Of a stretch of DNA of 29,038 nt, positions 22,030 to 28,879 are shown piece after piece. The stretch is from contig DATCVR010000068.1 of the NCBI GenBank assembly GCA_036566745.1, positions 1 through 29,038 on the forward strand, read 5' to 3'. The position numbers and the translations under genes were made by a program. The notes beneath the pieces are model-generated. The model did not search any database. It was given only the letters and a program-made list of their open reading frames with translations, and was not told the DNA's origin. Position 1 is the stretch's first letter, and every line of letters begins with the position of its first letter. Source of the DNA: DATCVR01 sp036566745. Its GTDB lineage: Bacteria; Actinomycetota; Actinomycetes; Jiangellales; Jiangellaceae.

Positions 22030-22370
22030 TACATCTCCCACAGGGCCCACGAACGGGTCTTCGCCGGTTTCCGCTGCGACGTTTCCTCGATCCCCAGCGA
22101 GTGATTCCTCATGGGGTCACCGGCATCCTCCAGGGCGTCTACGACCCGTCCGGGCACGGCGCCCCTCCTGTTCGCCACGGGCACCTGGCCCTCAGAGGCG
22201 GTGGCTCATGCTGGAGGCGTGAGTGAGCCCGAGGACGACGTCCGGCCCGTGCTGGACGAGGTGAGGCGCACCCTCTGCCGGGGGAGGCGGGTCACCGTGC
22301 GGGGGGAGGCTGGTGGGCCGGTGGAGACCGTTGACTGTGTGCGACACCGCCACCGGTTACGGAGGTTCAC
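22030..22370. other. Gene-poor stretch, no convincing CDS
   Basis: A GTG at 22219 after ctggagg opens a frame that begins with an acidic then basic peptide (VSEPEDDVRPVLDEVRRTL), but it has no stop before running across the whole next gene, so it is either a truncated relic or chance. Nothing else recognisable is present; the terminal part holds the Shine-Dalgarno of the 16-codon ORF at 22371. Confidence 0.4.
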
Positions 22371-22421
22371 ATGCCTGTCGCCTTCCTGGTTGCTGCTTCT
22401 CGGCTCGGGAGCCGGTCGTGA
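22371..22421 (+). CDS. 16-codon ORF coupled to the membrane protein gene
   Basis: ATG 22371 has the best Shine-Dalgarno of this stretch (acggagg, 5 nt upstream). The ORF encodes MPVAFLVAASRLGSRS and its TGA (22419-22421) overlaps the GTG start of the next gene (GTGA at 22418-22421). It may deliver ribosomes to that start, acting as a translational coupler. The hydrophobic first half could also be a small membrane peptide. Confidence 0.45.
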   Translation: MPVAFLVAASRLGSRS

Positions 22422-23029
22422 CGGCAGCCGCTTCGGGCGCGGCTCCCCCGGGCCTAGCGGGGAGGGCGGCGGCGGTGGTGCGTCGCTTGCACGGGCAACG
22501 GGCCGCGGGGGTTCCCCGCTGGGTGGTGCTGGCCGCCTATGCCGCCTCCCTGACCCCGCTACCGTCGGCGGCGTGGCGGATCGCGCTCGGCCTGGGCGCC
22601 CCGCTCGGCCCGCCCTGGCACCAGGAGGCCGACACCAGTGGACCGTTGGGGATGCCGGGCCTGCTCTACATGGTCATCCTGAGCGTGGTCAGCGAGGGGC
22701 TGGCGTTCTTGACCGTCGGCCTGGTCAGCCGATGGGGCGAGGTGGTCCCGCGCTGGATCCCCTTCCTGGGCGGCCGCCGGGTGCCCACACTGGCCGCCGT
22801 GATCCCCGCCGGCCTGGGCGCCATCGTCCTCACCGTCGGCCTGCTGAAGGGGATGCCCTCGTTCAACGACTTCCAGATGCCCGACGGGACCATCGCCCAC
22901 CTGGCCGGCTGGTCCCTCGTCACCTTCACCGCCGCCTACGGACCACTGCTGGCGTGGGGGCCGCTGCTGGGAATCGTCACCGTGGCCTACTACCTACGCC
23001 GCACCCGGGCGGCACAGGCTGCGGCCTGA
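22418..23029 (+). CDS. Hypothetical four-TM membrane protein
   Basis: A 203-residue membrane protein of no recognised family. After a basic N-terminus (AAAVVRRLHGQR), four hydrophobic segments lie at about 34-52 (VPRWVVLAAYAASLTPLP), 84-105 (LLYMVILSVVSEGLAFLTV), 125-146 (LAAVIPAGLGAIVLTVGLL) and 165-195 (LAGWSLVTFTAAYGPLLAWG). The loop GLVSRWGEVVPRWIPFLGGRRVP is a conserved-looking cytoplasmic turn seen in uncharacterised actinobacterial membrane proteins. The GTG 22418 is favoured by the GTGA overlap with the 16-codon ORF; it has only a weak cggga of its own. Confidence 0.7.
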   Translation: MTAAASGAAPPGLAGRAAAVVRRLHGQRAAGVPRWVVLAAYAASLTPLPSAAWRIALGLGAPLGPPWHQEADTSGPLGMPGLLYMVILSVVSEGLAFLTVGLVSRWGEVVPRWIPFLGGRRVPTLAAVIPAGLGAIVLTVGLLKGMPSFNDFQMPDGTIAHLAGWSLVTFTAAYGPLLAWGPLLGIVTVAYYLRRTRAAQAAA

Positions 23030-23262
23030 CCACACCTGCCGCCCGGCAGACCGACACCTGGCTCCTCGCCATCTGCCATGGGGTTCCCCTCCGTACAGAC
23101 CCTCAAGCCGTCAAAACGCATGGCCACGGGCGGTCGAGGCCGGGCGTGCGGCTTGACGGGCGGGCCGGCGTCGGTGTATTCGCTTTCCGGCGGGAAGGAA
23201 GATCAAGGGCCCGGTGATTCCGAGACTCTGCTGCGCCCGCTGGTTCGACCTCGCTCGCCGGG
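23030..23262. other. Gene-free gap after the membrane protein
   Basis: A small hairpin (ctgcc 23036-23040 with ggcag 23045-23049, 4-nt loop) 7 nt after the stop may terminate the previous gene. The rest probably contains decayed upstream parts of the transposase remnant but I cannot recover a readable frame or terminal inverted repeat. Confidence 0.35.
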
Positions 23263-23540
23263 CACGGGATCGAGCTGCTGCGGCCGGCGATGCGCGGCGA
23301 GCAGCCCGGCCGGGCGAGCACCTGCCCAAACCCGTCCGCCAGCTCAGCGAATCGGTCAGCGACACCCACGAAGGCCAGCTCAACCTGGAACGACACGGTG
23401 GCCGCACCTTCCAAGGCGTGGCCGTCCGCGTCGCCAAGCGCATCCTGGCCATGACAGCGGCGATCTGGCACAACCACCGCACCAGCCAGCCGGTCACCCG
23501 CTCGCTGATCGCCTACGACCAGAAGGAATCACTCGTCTAG
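23263..23540 (+). pseudogene. C-terminal remnant of an IS982-like transposase
   Basis: About 93 codons. 23263-23311 reads HGIELLRPAMRGEQPG in one frame; the sequence then continues in another frame as GEHLPKPVRQLSESVSD, EGQLNLERHGGRTFQGV and RILAMTAAIWHNHRT, ending SLIAYDQKESLV. These blocks are the conserved C-terminal part of IS982-family DDE transposases (final Glu in the VRQL-ES-D region). The N-terminal two thirds, a readable start and the terminal repeats are missing, so it is a dead fragment with at least one frameshift. Its TAG overlaps the stop of the convergent alpha/beta hydrolase gene in a ctag palindrome. Confidence 0.8.
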
Positions 23541-24319
23541 TCGATCTCGGGCGTGAACGTCTCCGGCAGATACGGGTCGGCCCACGCGGTGATCAGTTGG
23601 GCGACGCGGTGCGCCTGCCGGCGATCGGTGAGGAGGTGGTCGGCGCCGTCGAGGGCCACGAACGACTTGGGATGCCGCGCGGCGCGATAGACATGCTCGG
23701 CGTTGGAGATCCCGACGATCTCGTCCTCCGGCGCGTGGATGATCAGCAACGGCCGGCCGAGCTGGGCGATCTTCGCGTCCTGCTCCTGTTCCCGCAGGTC
23801 GTCGATGAAATCGGCGCGGATCCGGAAGGCTCGTCCGCCCAGGATCACCTCGGCCTCCCCGTTCGCCGTGATGTCGTCGAGGGCATGGGCGAACAGGTGG
23901 GCGACGTGCGCGGGCTCTCCAGGAGCCCCGATGGTGGCCACCGCCGCGACCTCCGGGAGGTCCGGGGCTGCGGCCAGGACCGCGGCGCCGCCCAGGGAGT
24001 GCCCGACGAGCAGCGTCGGGGCCTCGTGGTGATCGCGTAGGTACCGGGCGGCGTGCCGGACGTCGGCCACGTTCGAACTGAACGTCGACTCCGCGAACTC
24101 CCCGCCCGACTCCCCCACGCCGGCGAAGTCGAAGCGCAGCACGGCCAGGCCCCGCTTGGTCAGCTCGCGGCAGATGCGGCGGGTCGCCGGGTAGTCCTTG
24201 CCTCCGGTGAAGCAATGGGCGAACAGCGCGTACGCCTCCGGCGGCTTCCCGGGCAGGTCGATGGCTCCGGCGAGCGTGCCGTGGGTGCCCTCGAACGTCA
24301 CCCGCTCGTACATGGTCAT
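23537..24319 (-). CDS. Alpha/beta hydrolase
   Basis: A 260-residue serine hydrolase. The nucleophile elbow is GHSLGGAA (Ser at about 109), preceded by FAHCFTGGKDYPATRRI (oxyanion region) and LRFDFAGVGESGGEF. The catalytic Asp is likely in LLIIHAPEDEIVG and the His in LDGADHLLTD. The sequence is of the kind often found fused to, or next to, OsmC-like proteins, but no OsmC domain is present here. It probably hydrolyses a small ester or peptide. Start ATG 24319, with a second ATG at 24313. The last codons overlap the transposase remnant, so the remnant sits directly against this gene without truncating the recognisable fold. Confidence 0.9.
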   Translation of the reverse strand: MTMYERVTFEGTHGTLAGAIDLPGKPPEAYALFAHCFTGGKDYPATRRICRELTKRGLAVLRFDFAGVGESGGEFAESTFSSNVADVRHAARYLRDHHEAPTLLVGHSLGGAAVLAAAPDLPEVAAVATIGAPGEPAHVAHLFAHALDDITANGEAEVILGGRAFRIRADFIDDLREQEQDAKIAQLGRPLLIIHAPEDEIVGISNAEHVYRAARHPKSFVALDGADHLLTDRRQAHRVAQLITAWADPYLPETFTPEID

Positions 24320-24350
24320 GCGGACATCATCGCGGCAGCGCGTATTTCGG

Positions 24351-24674
24351 CTACGGCACGCCCAGCCACCGGAGCGCGGCGGCCGTGCCTGCGGCCGCCA
24401 GCACGACGACCACGAACGGCGCCTGACGCCACGCGAGCACCCCGCCGACGGCCACCCCGGCCGGGCGGGCGTATCCGGCGAACTCCTGCCCGGCCAGCAG
24501 CGCGGACGTCGCGACCAGGGCGGCGAGCAGCACGACGGCCGAGACTGACATGACCTTCTCCGTCCGCGGCGAGAGCTCGACGCGGCTGCGCAGCAGCGGC
24601 CCGGCGAACCGGAAGGCGTAGGTGCCCACGCCCAGGACGAGCACGGCCAGCACCAGCGCCTGCGACCCGCTCAT
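24351..24674 (-). CDS. azlD: AzlD family branched-chain amino acid exporter subunit
   Basis: A 107-residue membrane protein with three to four helices (ALVLAVLVLGVGTYAFRFAGPLL, SAVVLLAALVATSALL, VAVGGVLAW, FVVVVLAAAGTAAALRWLG). The early TYAFR-GP and central LLAAL are AzlD hallmarks. Together with AzlC it forms a two-subunit exporter of branched-chain amino acids; loss or overexpression affects azaleucine resistance in Bacillus. Its ATG (24672-24674) overlaps the AzlC stop (ATGA), indicating coupled synthesis. Confidence 0.9.
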   Translation of the reverse strand: MSGSQALVLAVLVLGVGTYAFRFAGPLLRSRVELSPRTEKVMSVSAVVLLAALVATSALLAGQEFAGYARPAGVAVGGVLAWRQAPFVVVVLAAAGTAAALRWLGVP

Positions 24675-25372
24675 GCCGCCACCGTCCCGTCCAGCTCCGA
24701 GCGCCGGCCGCCGCCGAACCCGGCCAGCACGCCGACCAGGGCCAGCAGGACCGGCAGCCCGGCCGGCAGGAAGGGCGCGGTGGCCAGCGCCACGACGACG
24801 CCGACCAGCGCGGCGCGCCGGGTGGCGGCGTCGCCCAGGGCCGGTAGGACCAGCGCCAGAAGCACCGCCGGGAAGGCCGCGTCGAGGCCCAGGGCGTCGG
24901 TGTCGCTGACCGCGGCGCCGCCGAAGGCACCGATCACGACCCCGACGTTCCAGCACACGAACAGCGCCACCCCGCACACCCAGTAGGTCGCGCGCCGCCG
25001 CTGGGCGTCGGGCTGGGCGAGGGTGAACGCGACCGTCTCGTCGACCATCAGGTGGCTGCCGAGGACCCTGGGCAGCCAACGCGTCCCGAGCACGTCGCCC
25101 ACGGCGAAGCCGAACGGAACGTGCCGGGCGTTGACCAGCAGGCCGGCGATCACCGCCGCGATCGGGTTGCCCCCGGAGGCGACGAGCCCGACGAATATGA
25201 ACTGCGCCGCGCCCGCGAACACCACGACCGACAGCAGCATCGGCAGCCACAGCGGAAGTCCCTCGCCCACCGCGATGGCGCCGAAGGAGACCGCCACGAT
25301 CAGGTCGGCGAGGCAGACCAGCGCGATGTCCCGCACCTGGTCCCTCTCGAGCGTTTTCCACATCGAACGCAT
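24671..25372 (-). CDS. azlC: AzlC family branched-chain amino acid permease
   Basis: A 233-residue permease, the larger subunit of the AzlCD exporter. Family signatures are AVSFGAIAVGEGLPLWLPMLLS (N-terminal), the FAGAAQFIFVGL block at about 53-64, GLLVNARHVPFG at about 77-88 and SHLMVDETVAFTL near 106. Seven to eight hydrophobic spans follow; the tail is cytoplasmic. The first ATG (25372) lies inside an operator-like repeat and has a second Met 3 codons later. It is divergent from an XRE-cupin regulator, a pairing common for azlCD. Confidence 0.92.
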   Translation of the reverse strand: MRSMWKTLERDQVRDIALVCLADLIVAVSFGAIAVGEGLPLWLPMLLSVVVFAGAAQFIFVGLVASGGNPIAAVIAGLLVNARHVPFGFAVGDVLGTRWLPRVLGSHLMVDETVAFTLAQPDAQRRRATYWVCGVALFVCWNVGVVIGAFGGAAVSDTDALGLDAAFPAVLLALVLPALGDAATRRAALVGVVVALATAPFLPAGLPVLLALVGVLAGFGGGRRSELDGTVAA

Positions 25373-25442
25373 AGTCCGTTATGGTGAACGCTTGCACAGG
25401 TGTTCGTCAAATCGAACGCATCGACGTCTGGAGCGAACGCAT
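25363..25442. promoter_or_regulatory. Four regularly spaced GAACGC repeats in the azlC/regulator promoter
   Basis: Ten-base sites of the form n(c/t)gaacgc(a/t)t start at 25363, 25384, 25412 and 25433. Spacing is 21, 28 and 21 bp, so two 21-bp pairs are repeated 49 bp apart, all in the same orientation. The first site contains the azlC start codon and the last the regulator start codon. gttcg-tcaaat-cgaac (25402-25417) adds a palindrome. TATGGT (25380-25385) is a candidate -10 for the regulator. The array is the likely binding region of the XRE-cupin protein. Confidence 0.65.
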
Positions 25443-26001
25443 GGCGCAGAGCAACTCCGCCCCGATCGCTGTGATCGCCGCCTCGCTGCAGCGGGAGCGC
25501 CAGCGGGCAGGGCTGTCACTCGCCGAGGTGGCCCGCCGGGCGGGGATCGCCAAGTCGACGTTGTCCCAGCTGGAGTCCGGCACGGGCAACCCGAGCATCG
25601 AGACACTGTGGGCGCTGAGCATCACCCTCGACGTGCCCTTCGCCCGGCTGGTCGACCCGCCACGGGCGGCCGTGCAGGTGATCCGCGCCGGCGAGGGCCC
25701 GGCACTCGCCTCCGACCAATCCGACTACCTCGCCACCATCCTGTCGTCCTGTCCGCCCAACGCCCGTCGTGACATCTACCTCGTCACGTCGCAGCCCGGC
25801 TCGCCGCGGCGTTCCGACCCGCACATGCGCGGGGTCGTCGAACACGTGGTCCTCAGCTCCGGGCGGGCTCGCGTCGGACCCGTGGACGACCCGGTCGAGC
25901 TGCGGCCGGGTGACTACGTCGCCTACCCCGCTGACGAAGCGCACGTGTTCGAGGCGCTGGAGCCGGACACGGCCGCGGTGCTGGTCTCCGAGCACGTCTG
26001 A
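25441..26001 (+). CDS. XRE-cupin transcriptional regulator
   Basis: A 186-residue regulator. Residues about 8-65 form an XRE HTH (IAASLQRERQRAGLSLAEVA, then GIAKSTLSQLESGTGNPSIETLW). Residues about 110-186 form a cupin_2 barrel (HMRGVVEHVVLSSGRARVG, LRPGDYVAYPADEAHVFEAL), with His residues in PHMRG and EAHVF that could bind metal or ligand. Such proteins commonly sit beside azlCD and repress it until an amino acid or analogue binds. The ATG 25441 follows tggagcg; longer forms would start within the operator. Divergent from azlC. Confidence 0.92.
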   Translation: MAQSNSAPIAVIAASLQRERQRAGLSLAEVARRAGIAKSTLSQLESGTGNPSIETLWALSITLDVPFARLVDPPRAAVQVIRAGEGPALASDQSDYLATILSSCPPNARRDIYLVTSQPGSPRRSDPHMRGVVEHVVLSSGRARVGPVDDPVELRPGDYVAYPADEAHVFEALEPDTAAVLVSEHV

Positions 26002-26030
26002 GCTCGCCCGGCTCAGCGCCCGAACGCCCG

Positions 26031-27047
26031 CTACAGGCCGATGTTGCGCATCGGGCTCTCGCTCCAGCGGTCGACGGAACGAAAGTAGCCGTGCACGGCT
26101 CTCGATCCGTACGACCATCCGCCCTGGTCACAGACGGCCTTGTGGTCGGCGCCGCTGCGCCGCGCCTCGGTGGCCAGCCCGGCCCTCAGGGAGTGGCCGG
26201 TGATGCGGAACGGCAGCTCGGCCCGCTCACCACAGCGCGTGATGATGGCCCCGACCGCTTGGGGCGACAGCCCGGTGCCGAACACGTGGCCGTGCCGGTC
26301 GATCCGCCGGAACGCCGGCCCGCTCGCCGCGTCCGCCAGCTCGACCCACGCCCGCCACGCGGTGACCGGGCAGGTCTCCCGATGGACGCCGTAGAGGACG
26401 ATGCGCTCGTCGGGTCCGGTCTTCGTGAAGCCCAGCGTGACGACCAGGCCGTTGGTGCCGTCGAGCGTGACGTCCTCGAGGCGCAGGCCGGCCAGCTCGC
26501 TGCGGCGGGCCGCGATGCTGAACCCGACGAGCAGGATCGCGCGGTCGCGGACTCCGGCCACGGTGTCGGGGCACGCCGCCACCAGCGCTCGCAGCTGCGC
26601 CAGGGTCACCGGCGTGGCCCGGCCCCGGCCCCGCACCACGCCGTCTTCGGCCAGCCGCCGCTCGTAGCCCTTCAGGGCCTGCCAGGCCGCCATCGTGGCG
26701 CGGCGATCGACCGCCACGCGGTAGTGGCGTAACCCGGAGACGGCGCCGGCCAGGCGGGCATCGATGGTCGCCACCGAGGCGCTCCTGGTCGTCTCCAACC
26801 ACCGGACGAACCCCACCAAAGCGCCCACGCTCCCCGACAGCAGCGGGATGCCGGCGTCGCGGGTGTAGTCCTCCCAGACGCGCCACGCACCGGCGTAGGC
26901 ACGTCGAGTGTTGGCGGGTCGCTGCTCGGCGACGTACGCCTCGGCCACCGCGTCGAGCCGCGCCAGGCGCTCGCGTGCCGCCAGCTCCACATGCCCGCTG
27001 TCGGAGGCGCCCACCAGCTCGCCCGGACCGAGCGCTTCGTCACTCAC
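26031..27047 (-). CDS. Tyrosine recombinase/integrase
   Basis: A 338-residue phage-type integrase. Residues about 25-125 form the core-binding SAM-like domain (AVAEAYVAEQRPANTRRAYAG, then AWRVWEDYTRDAG, VGALVGFVRWL). The catalytic domain has Arg I in IAARRSELAGLRLEDV (about 181), the beta-hairpin Lys in GFTKTGPDERIVLY, HSLRAG (about 285-290), Trp in GGWSYGS at the second His/Trp position and the nucleophile Tyr in VHGYFRSVD (about 320). The set is complete, so it is probably active. The start is GTG 27047 after aaggtcg. No tRNA gene or attL/attR pair is visible nearby, and it is divergent from a zinc/coiled-coil protein, unlike ordinary integrated-element integrases. Confidence 0.92.
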   Translation of the reverse strand: MSDEALGPGELVGASDSGHVELAARERLARLDAVAEAYVAEQRPANTRRAYAGAWRVWEDYTRDAGIPLLSGSVGALVGFVRWLETTRSASVATIDARLAGAVSGLRHYRVAVDRRATMAAWQALKGYERRLAEDGVVRGRGRATPVTLAQLRALVAACPDTVAGVRDRAILLVGFSIAARRSELAGLRLEDVTLDGTNGLVVTLGFTKTGPDERIVLYGVHRETCPVTAWRAWVELADAASGPAFRRIDRHGHVFGTGLSPQAVGAIITRCGERAELPFRITGHSLRAGLATEARRSGADHKAVCDQGGWSYGSRAVHGYFRSVDRWSESPMRNIGL

Positions 27048-27097
27048 GATATGCGACCTTATCGAAGGCTGATCTTGGCCCGCACTATTGAGTTATG

Positions 27098-27137
27098 ATG
27101 ATCATTATTCGAATTACGTCTGCGTAATCACATCGAT
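27098..27137. promoter_or_regulatory. AT-rich palindrome cluster between recombinase and coiled-coil gene
   Basis: Within 40 bp lie ATGATCAT (27098-27105), ATTCGAAT (27107-27114), ATTACG-TCTG-CGTAAT (27113-27128) and ATCGAT (27132-27137). The segment is far richer in A+T than the rest of the window. It can be the shared promoter/operator, a recombination core site for the adjacent tyrosine recombinase, or both. Repeats with about 6-8 bp arms and short spacers fit either use. Confidence 0.5.
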
Positions 27138-27147
27138 TGGACTCTCC

Positions 27148-28269
27148 GTGACGGTTGAGCAGGACCCGAAGACCCCCGGCGCCGCGAACCCCGGCCCCGA
27201 CCCATCGCCCGCTGACCAGCGCCGACTGTGCGCGTTCAGCCGGTGCCGGCAGCTGCTCCCCGCCGCGAGCGGCCCTGGCAACCGGGCGCGCTACTGCCAG
27301 GACGGCAAGACCTGGGGCACCAAGGGCCTCACGTGTAAGCAGGCTGGACACGCGGAGGAACTGCTCGCCTCGCTGCGCGAGCACGACGACGACTCGCTCG
27401 GCGGCGCCTCCGAGCTGGCCGAGCACATCGCCGAGGCGATCGAGCCGGCGACGCGACTGATCGCCGCACTACGGCAGGTTCACACCCAGCTGACGAACGA
27501 CGTCGCCGTCGCCGATCGGGAACGCGACGCCGCCGAACGAGACGCGGCCGAACAGCGGGGCCTGCGCGCCGTGGCCGAGGAGAAGGCGGAGGAGTCGGCC
27601 CACCAGGCGGCGGACGCTCGCGCCGCCGCCACGCTGGCCGAACAGGCTCAGCGGGAGGCCGAGGCTGCGCGCGAACGGGCCGACGAGGCCTGTCGCGAGG
27701 CCGAGAGAGTCGCGCTCCGGGCCGAGACCCAGCGAGACGACGCTCACGACCAGGCTCGGCGGGCCGAGTCGCGCGCCGAAGCCGCCGCCAGCCAGTCCGA
27801 GGATTTTCAGCGCCGCCTGGCCGCCGTCCTGAGCGAGTTGTCCACACTGCGCGACCAACTCGCCGACGAGCGCCGGCGCGGCGACGACGAACGACGGCGC
27901 ACGGACGAGCTCAGCGCCGCCCACGCGACCATGCTCGCCGAGCTACGCCAGGCACACGACGAGGCCCGCGAGCGGGAACGTCAACGCGCCGCGACTCACC
28001 TTCAAGAGGCAGTCGAGGAGCACGAACGGAACCGCCGAGCCGAGGCCGAGCGGCATGCACGTGACCTCGCCGACGCGCACCGCCAGCTCGGCGGACACGA
28101 ACGCGGCCACGCCGATGCGGTCGCGCGCGCGGAGGTCGTCACTGCGACGTGGTCACGTCGGCGCACGCGGCTCCGCGCGATCGTCGACGAGTGGGACACC
28201 ACCGACTCCGCAGCACTCCGAACGGCGGTGGCCGAGCTCCTGGATGTCGAGGAGCCCAAGGGCGACTGA
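27148..28269 (+). CDS. Zinc-ribbon and long coiled-coil protein
   Basis: A 373-residue protein. Residues 28-63 carry four cysteines, C28-x4-C33-x16-C50-x12-C63 (CAFSRC, YCQDG, LTCKQ), a likely zinc ribbon. From about 90 to 345 it is an almost unbroken Ala/Glu/Arg/Gln coiled coil (AERDAAEQRGLRAVAEE, EARERERQRAATHLQEA), followed by a short acidic globular tail. It resembles KfrA-like or SMC-like filament proteins in shape, but KfrA has an HTH in place of the ribbon. It is divergent from a tyrosine recombinase across an AT-rich palindromic region, suggesting a partner in recombination or DNA organisation. GTG 27148 is the likely start; a TTG at 27088 is a weaker option. Confidence 0.82.
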   Translation: MTVEQDPKTPGAANPGPDPSPADQRRLCAFSRCRQLLPAASGPGNRARYCQDGKTWGTKGLTCKQAGHAEELLASLREHDDDSLGGASELAEHIAEAIEPATRLIAALRQVHTQLTNDVAVADRERDAAERDAAEQRGLRAVAEEKAEESAHQAADARAAATLAEQAQREAEAARERADEACREAERVALRAETQRDDAHDQARRAESRAEAAASQSEDFQRRLAAVLSELSTLRDQLADERRRGDDERRRTDELSAAHATMLAELRQAHDEARERERQRAATHLQEAVEEHERNRRAEAERHARDLADAHRQLGGHERGHADAVARAEVVTATWSRRRTRLRAIVDEWDTTDSAALRTAVAELLDVEEPKGD

Positions 28270-28319
28270 CCATCACGCTGGGTATGGGCGGGCGTGGCGG
28301 CCCTGGTGAGATGTCCTCC

Positions 28320-28860
28320 ATGCAGATCGACACACCCGTCGACCCGGTGCCGGTCCTGGTGCTCACCGGCACGATCGGTGCCGGAAAGACCAGCGTCGGG
28401 CGTGCGGCGTCGCACCTCCTCGGCGAGCACGGTGTCCCCCACGCGCTGATCGACCTCGACTGGATGGAGACGTTCTGGACGCCGTCGAGGAAGGACGACC
28501 ACGACGAACGCGTCCTTTCATCGCAACATCGCCTCGGTGTGGGCCAACTACCGCGCCGCGGGGTGCTCGCGGCTGATCTTCTCGCGCGTCGTCGAGGCGC
28601 CGGTGGTCCTCGATCGGCTCGTGGCGGCGGTCCCCGGCGCCCGGCCGGCCGTGGTCTGGCTGGACGCTCCGGCGGAGCAGACCCTGCGACGGCTCCGTGC
28701 CCGGGAGCCGGACGACCCGTCGTGGTTCGTGGACGCCTCGGTGCGGGTGGCGCAGCGCGTCGTCCCGGCGGAGGTGGCCCAGCACGTCATCGCGGTGGCC
28801 GACCACAGCCCGAGCCAACTCGCCCGCCAGGCGTTGCGCGCGGTGGGCTGGTGGGACTGA
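28320..28860 (+). pseudogene. P-loop nucleoside kinase-like gene, frameshifted
   Basis: The first part (from ATG 28320, ggtgag 9 nt upstream) has VLVLTGTIGAGKTSVGRAA, a Walker A GTIGAGKT, then the LIDLDWMETFW block typical of small ATP-binding kinases. At about 28515-28518 (cttt) the frame changes: the next frame reads HRNIASVWANYRAAGCSRLIF, then RPAVVWLDAPAEQTLRRLRARE and ends AVGWWD. One extra T (or two lost bases) explains it. Without it the protein would be about 180 residues, complete for an uncharacterised actinobacterial AAA/kinase-like family. A homopolymer sequencing error is possible. Confidence 0.82.
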
Positions 28861-28879
28861 CCCGCCGTCCCGGCCTGGG

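Noticed and set aside
22219..22421. A small acidic/basic protein starting at GTG 22219
   Set aside because: The ribosome site is only about 2 nt away and the frame has no stop until deep inside the next gene, so coding is unconvincing.
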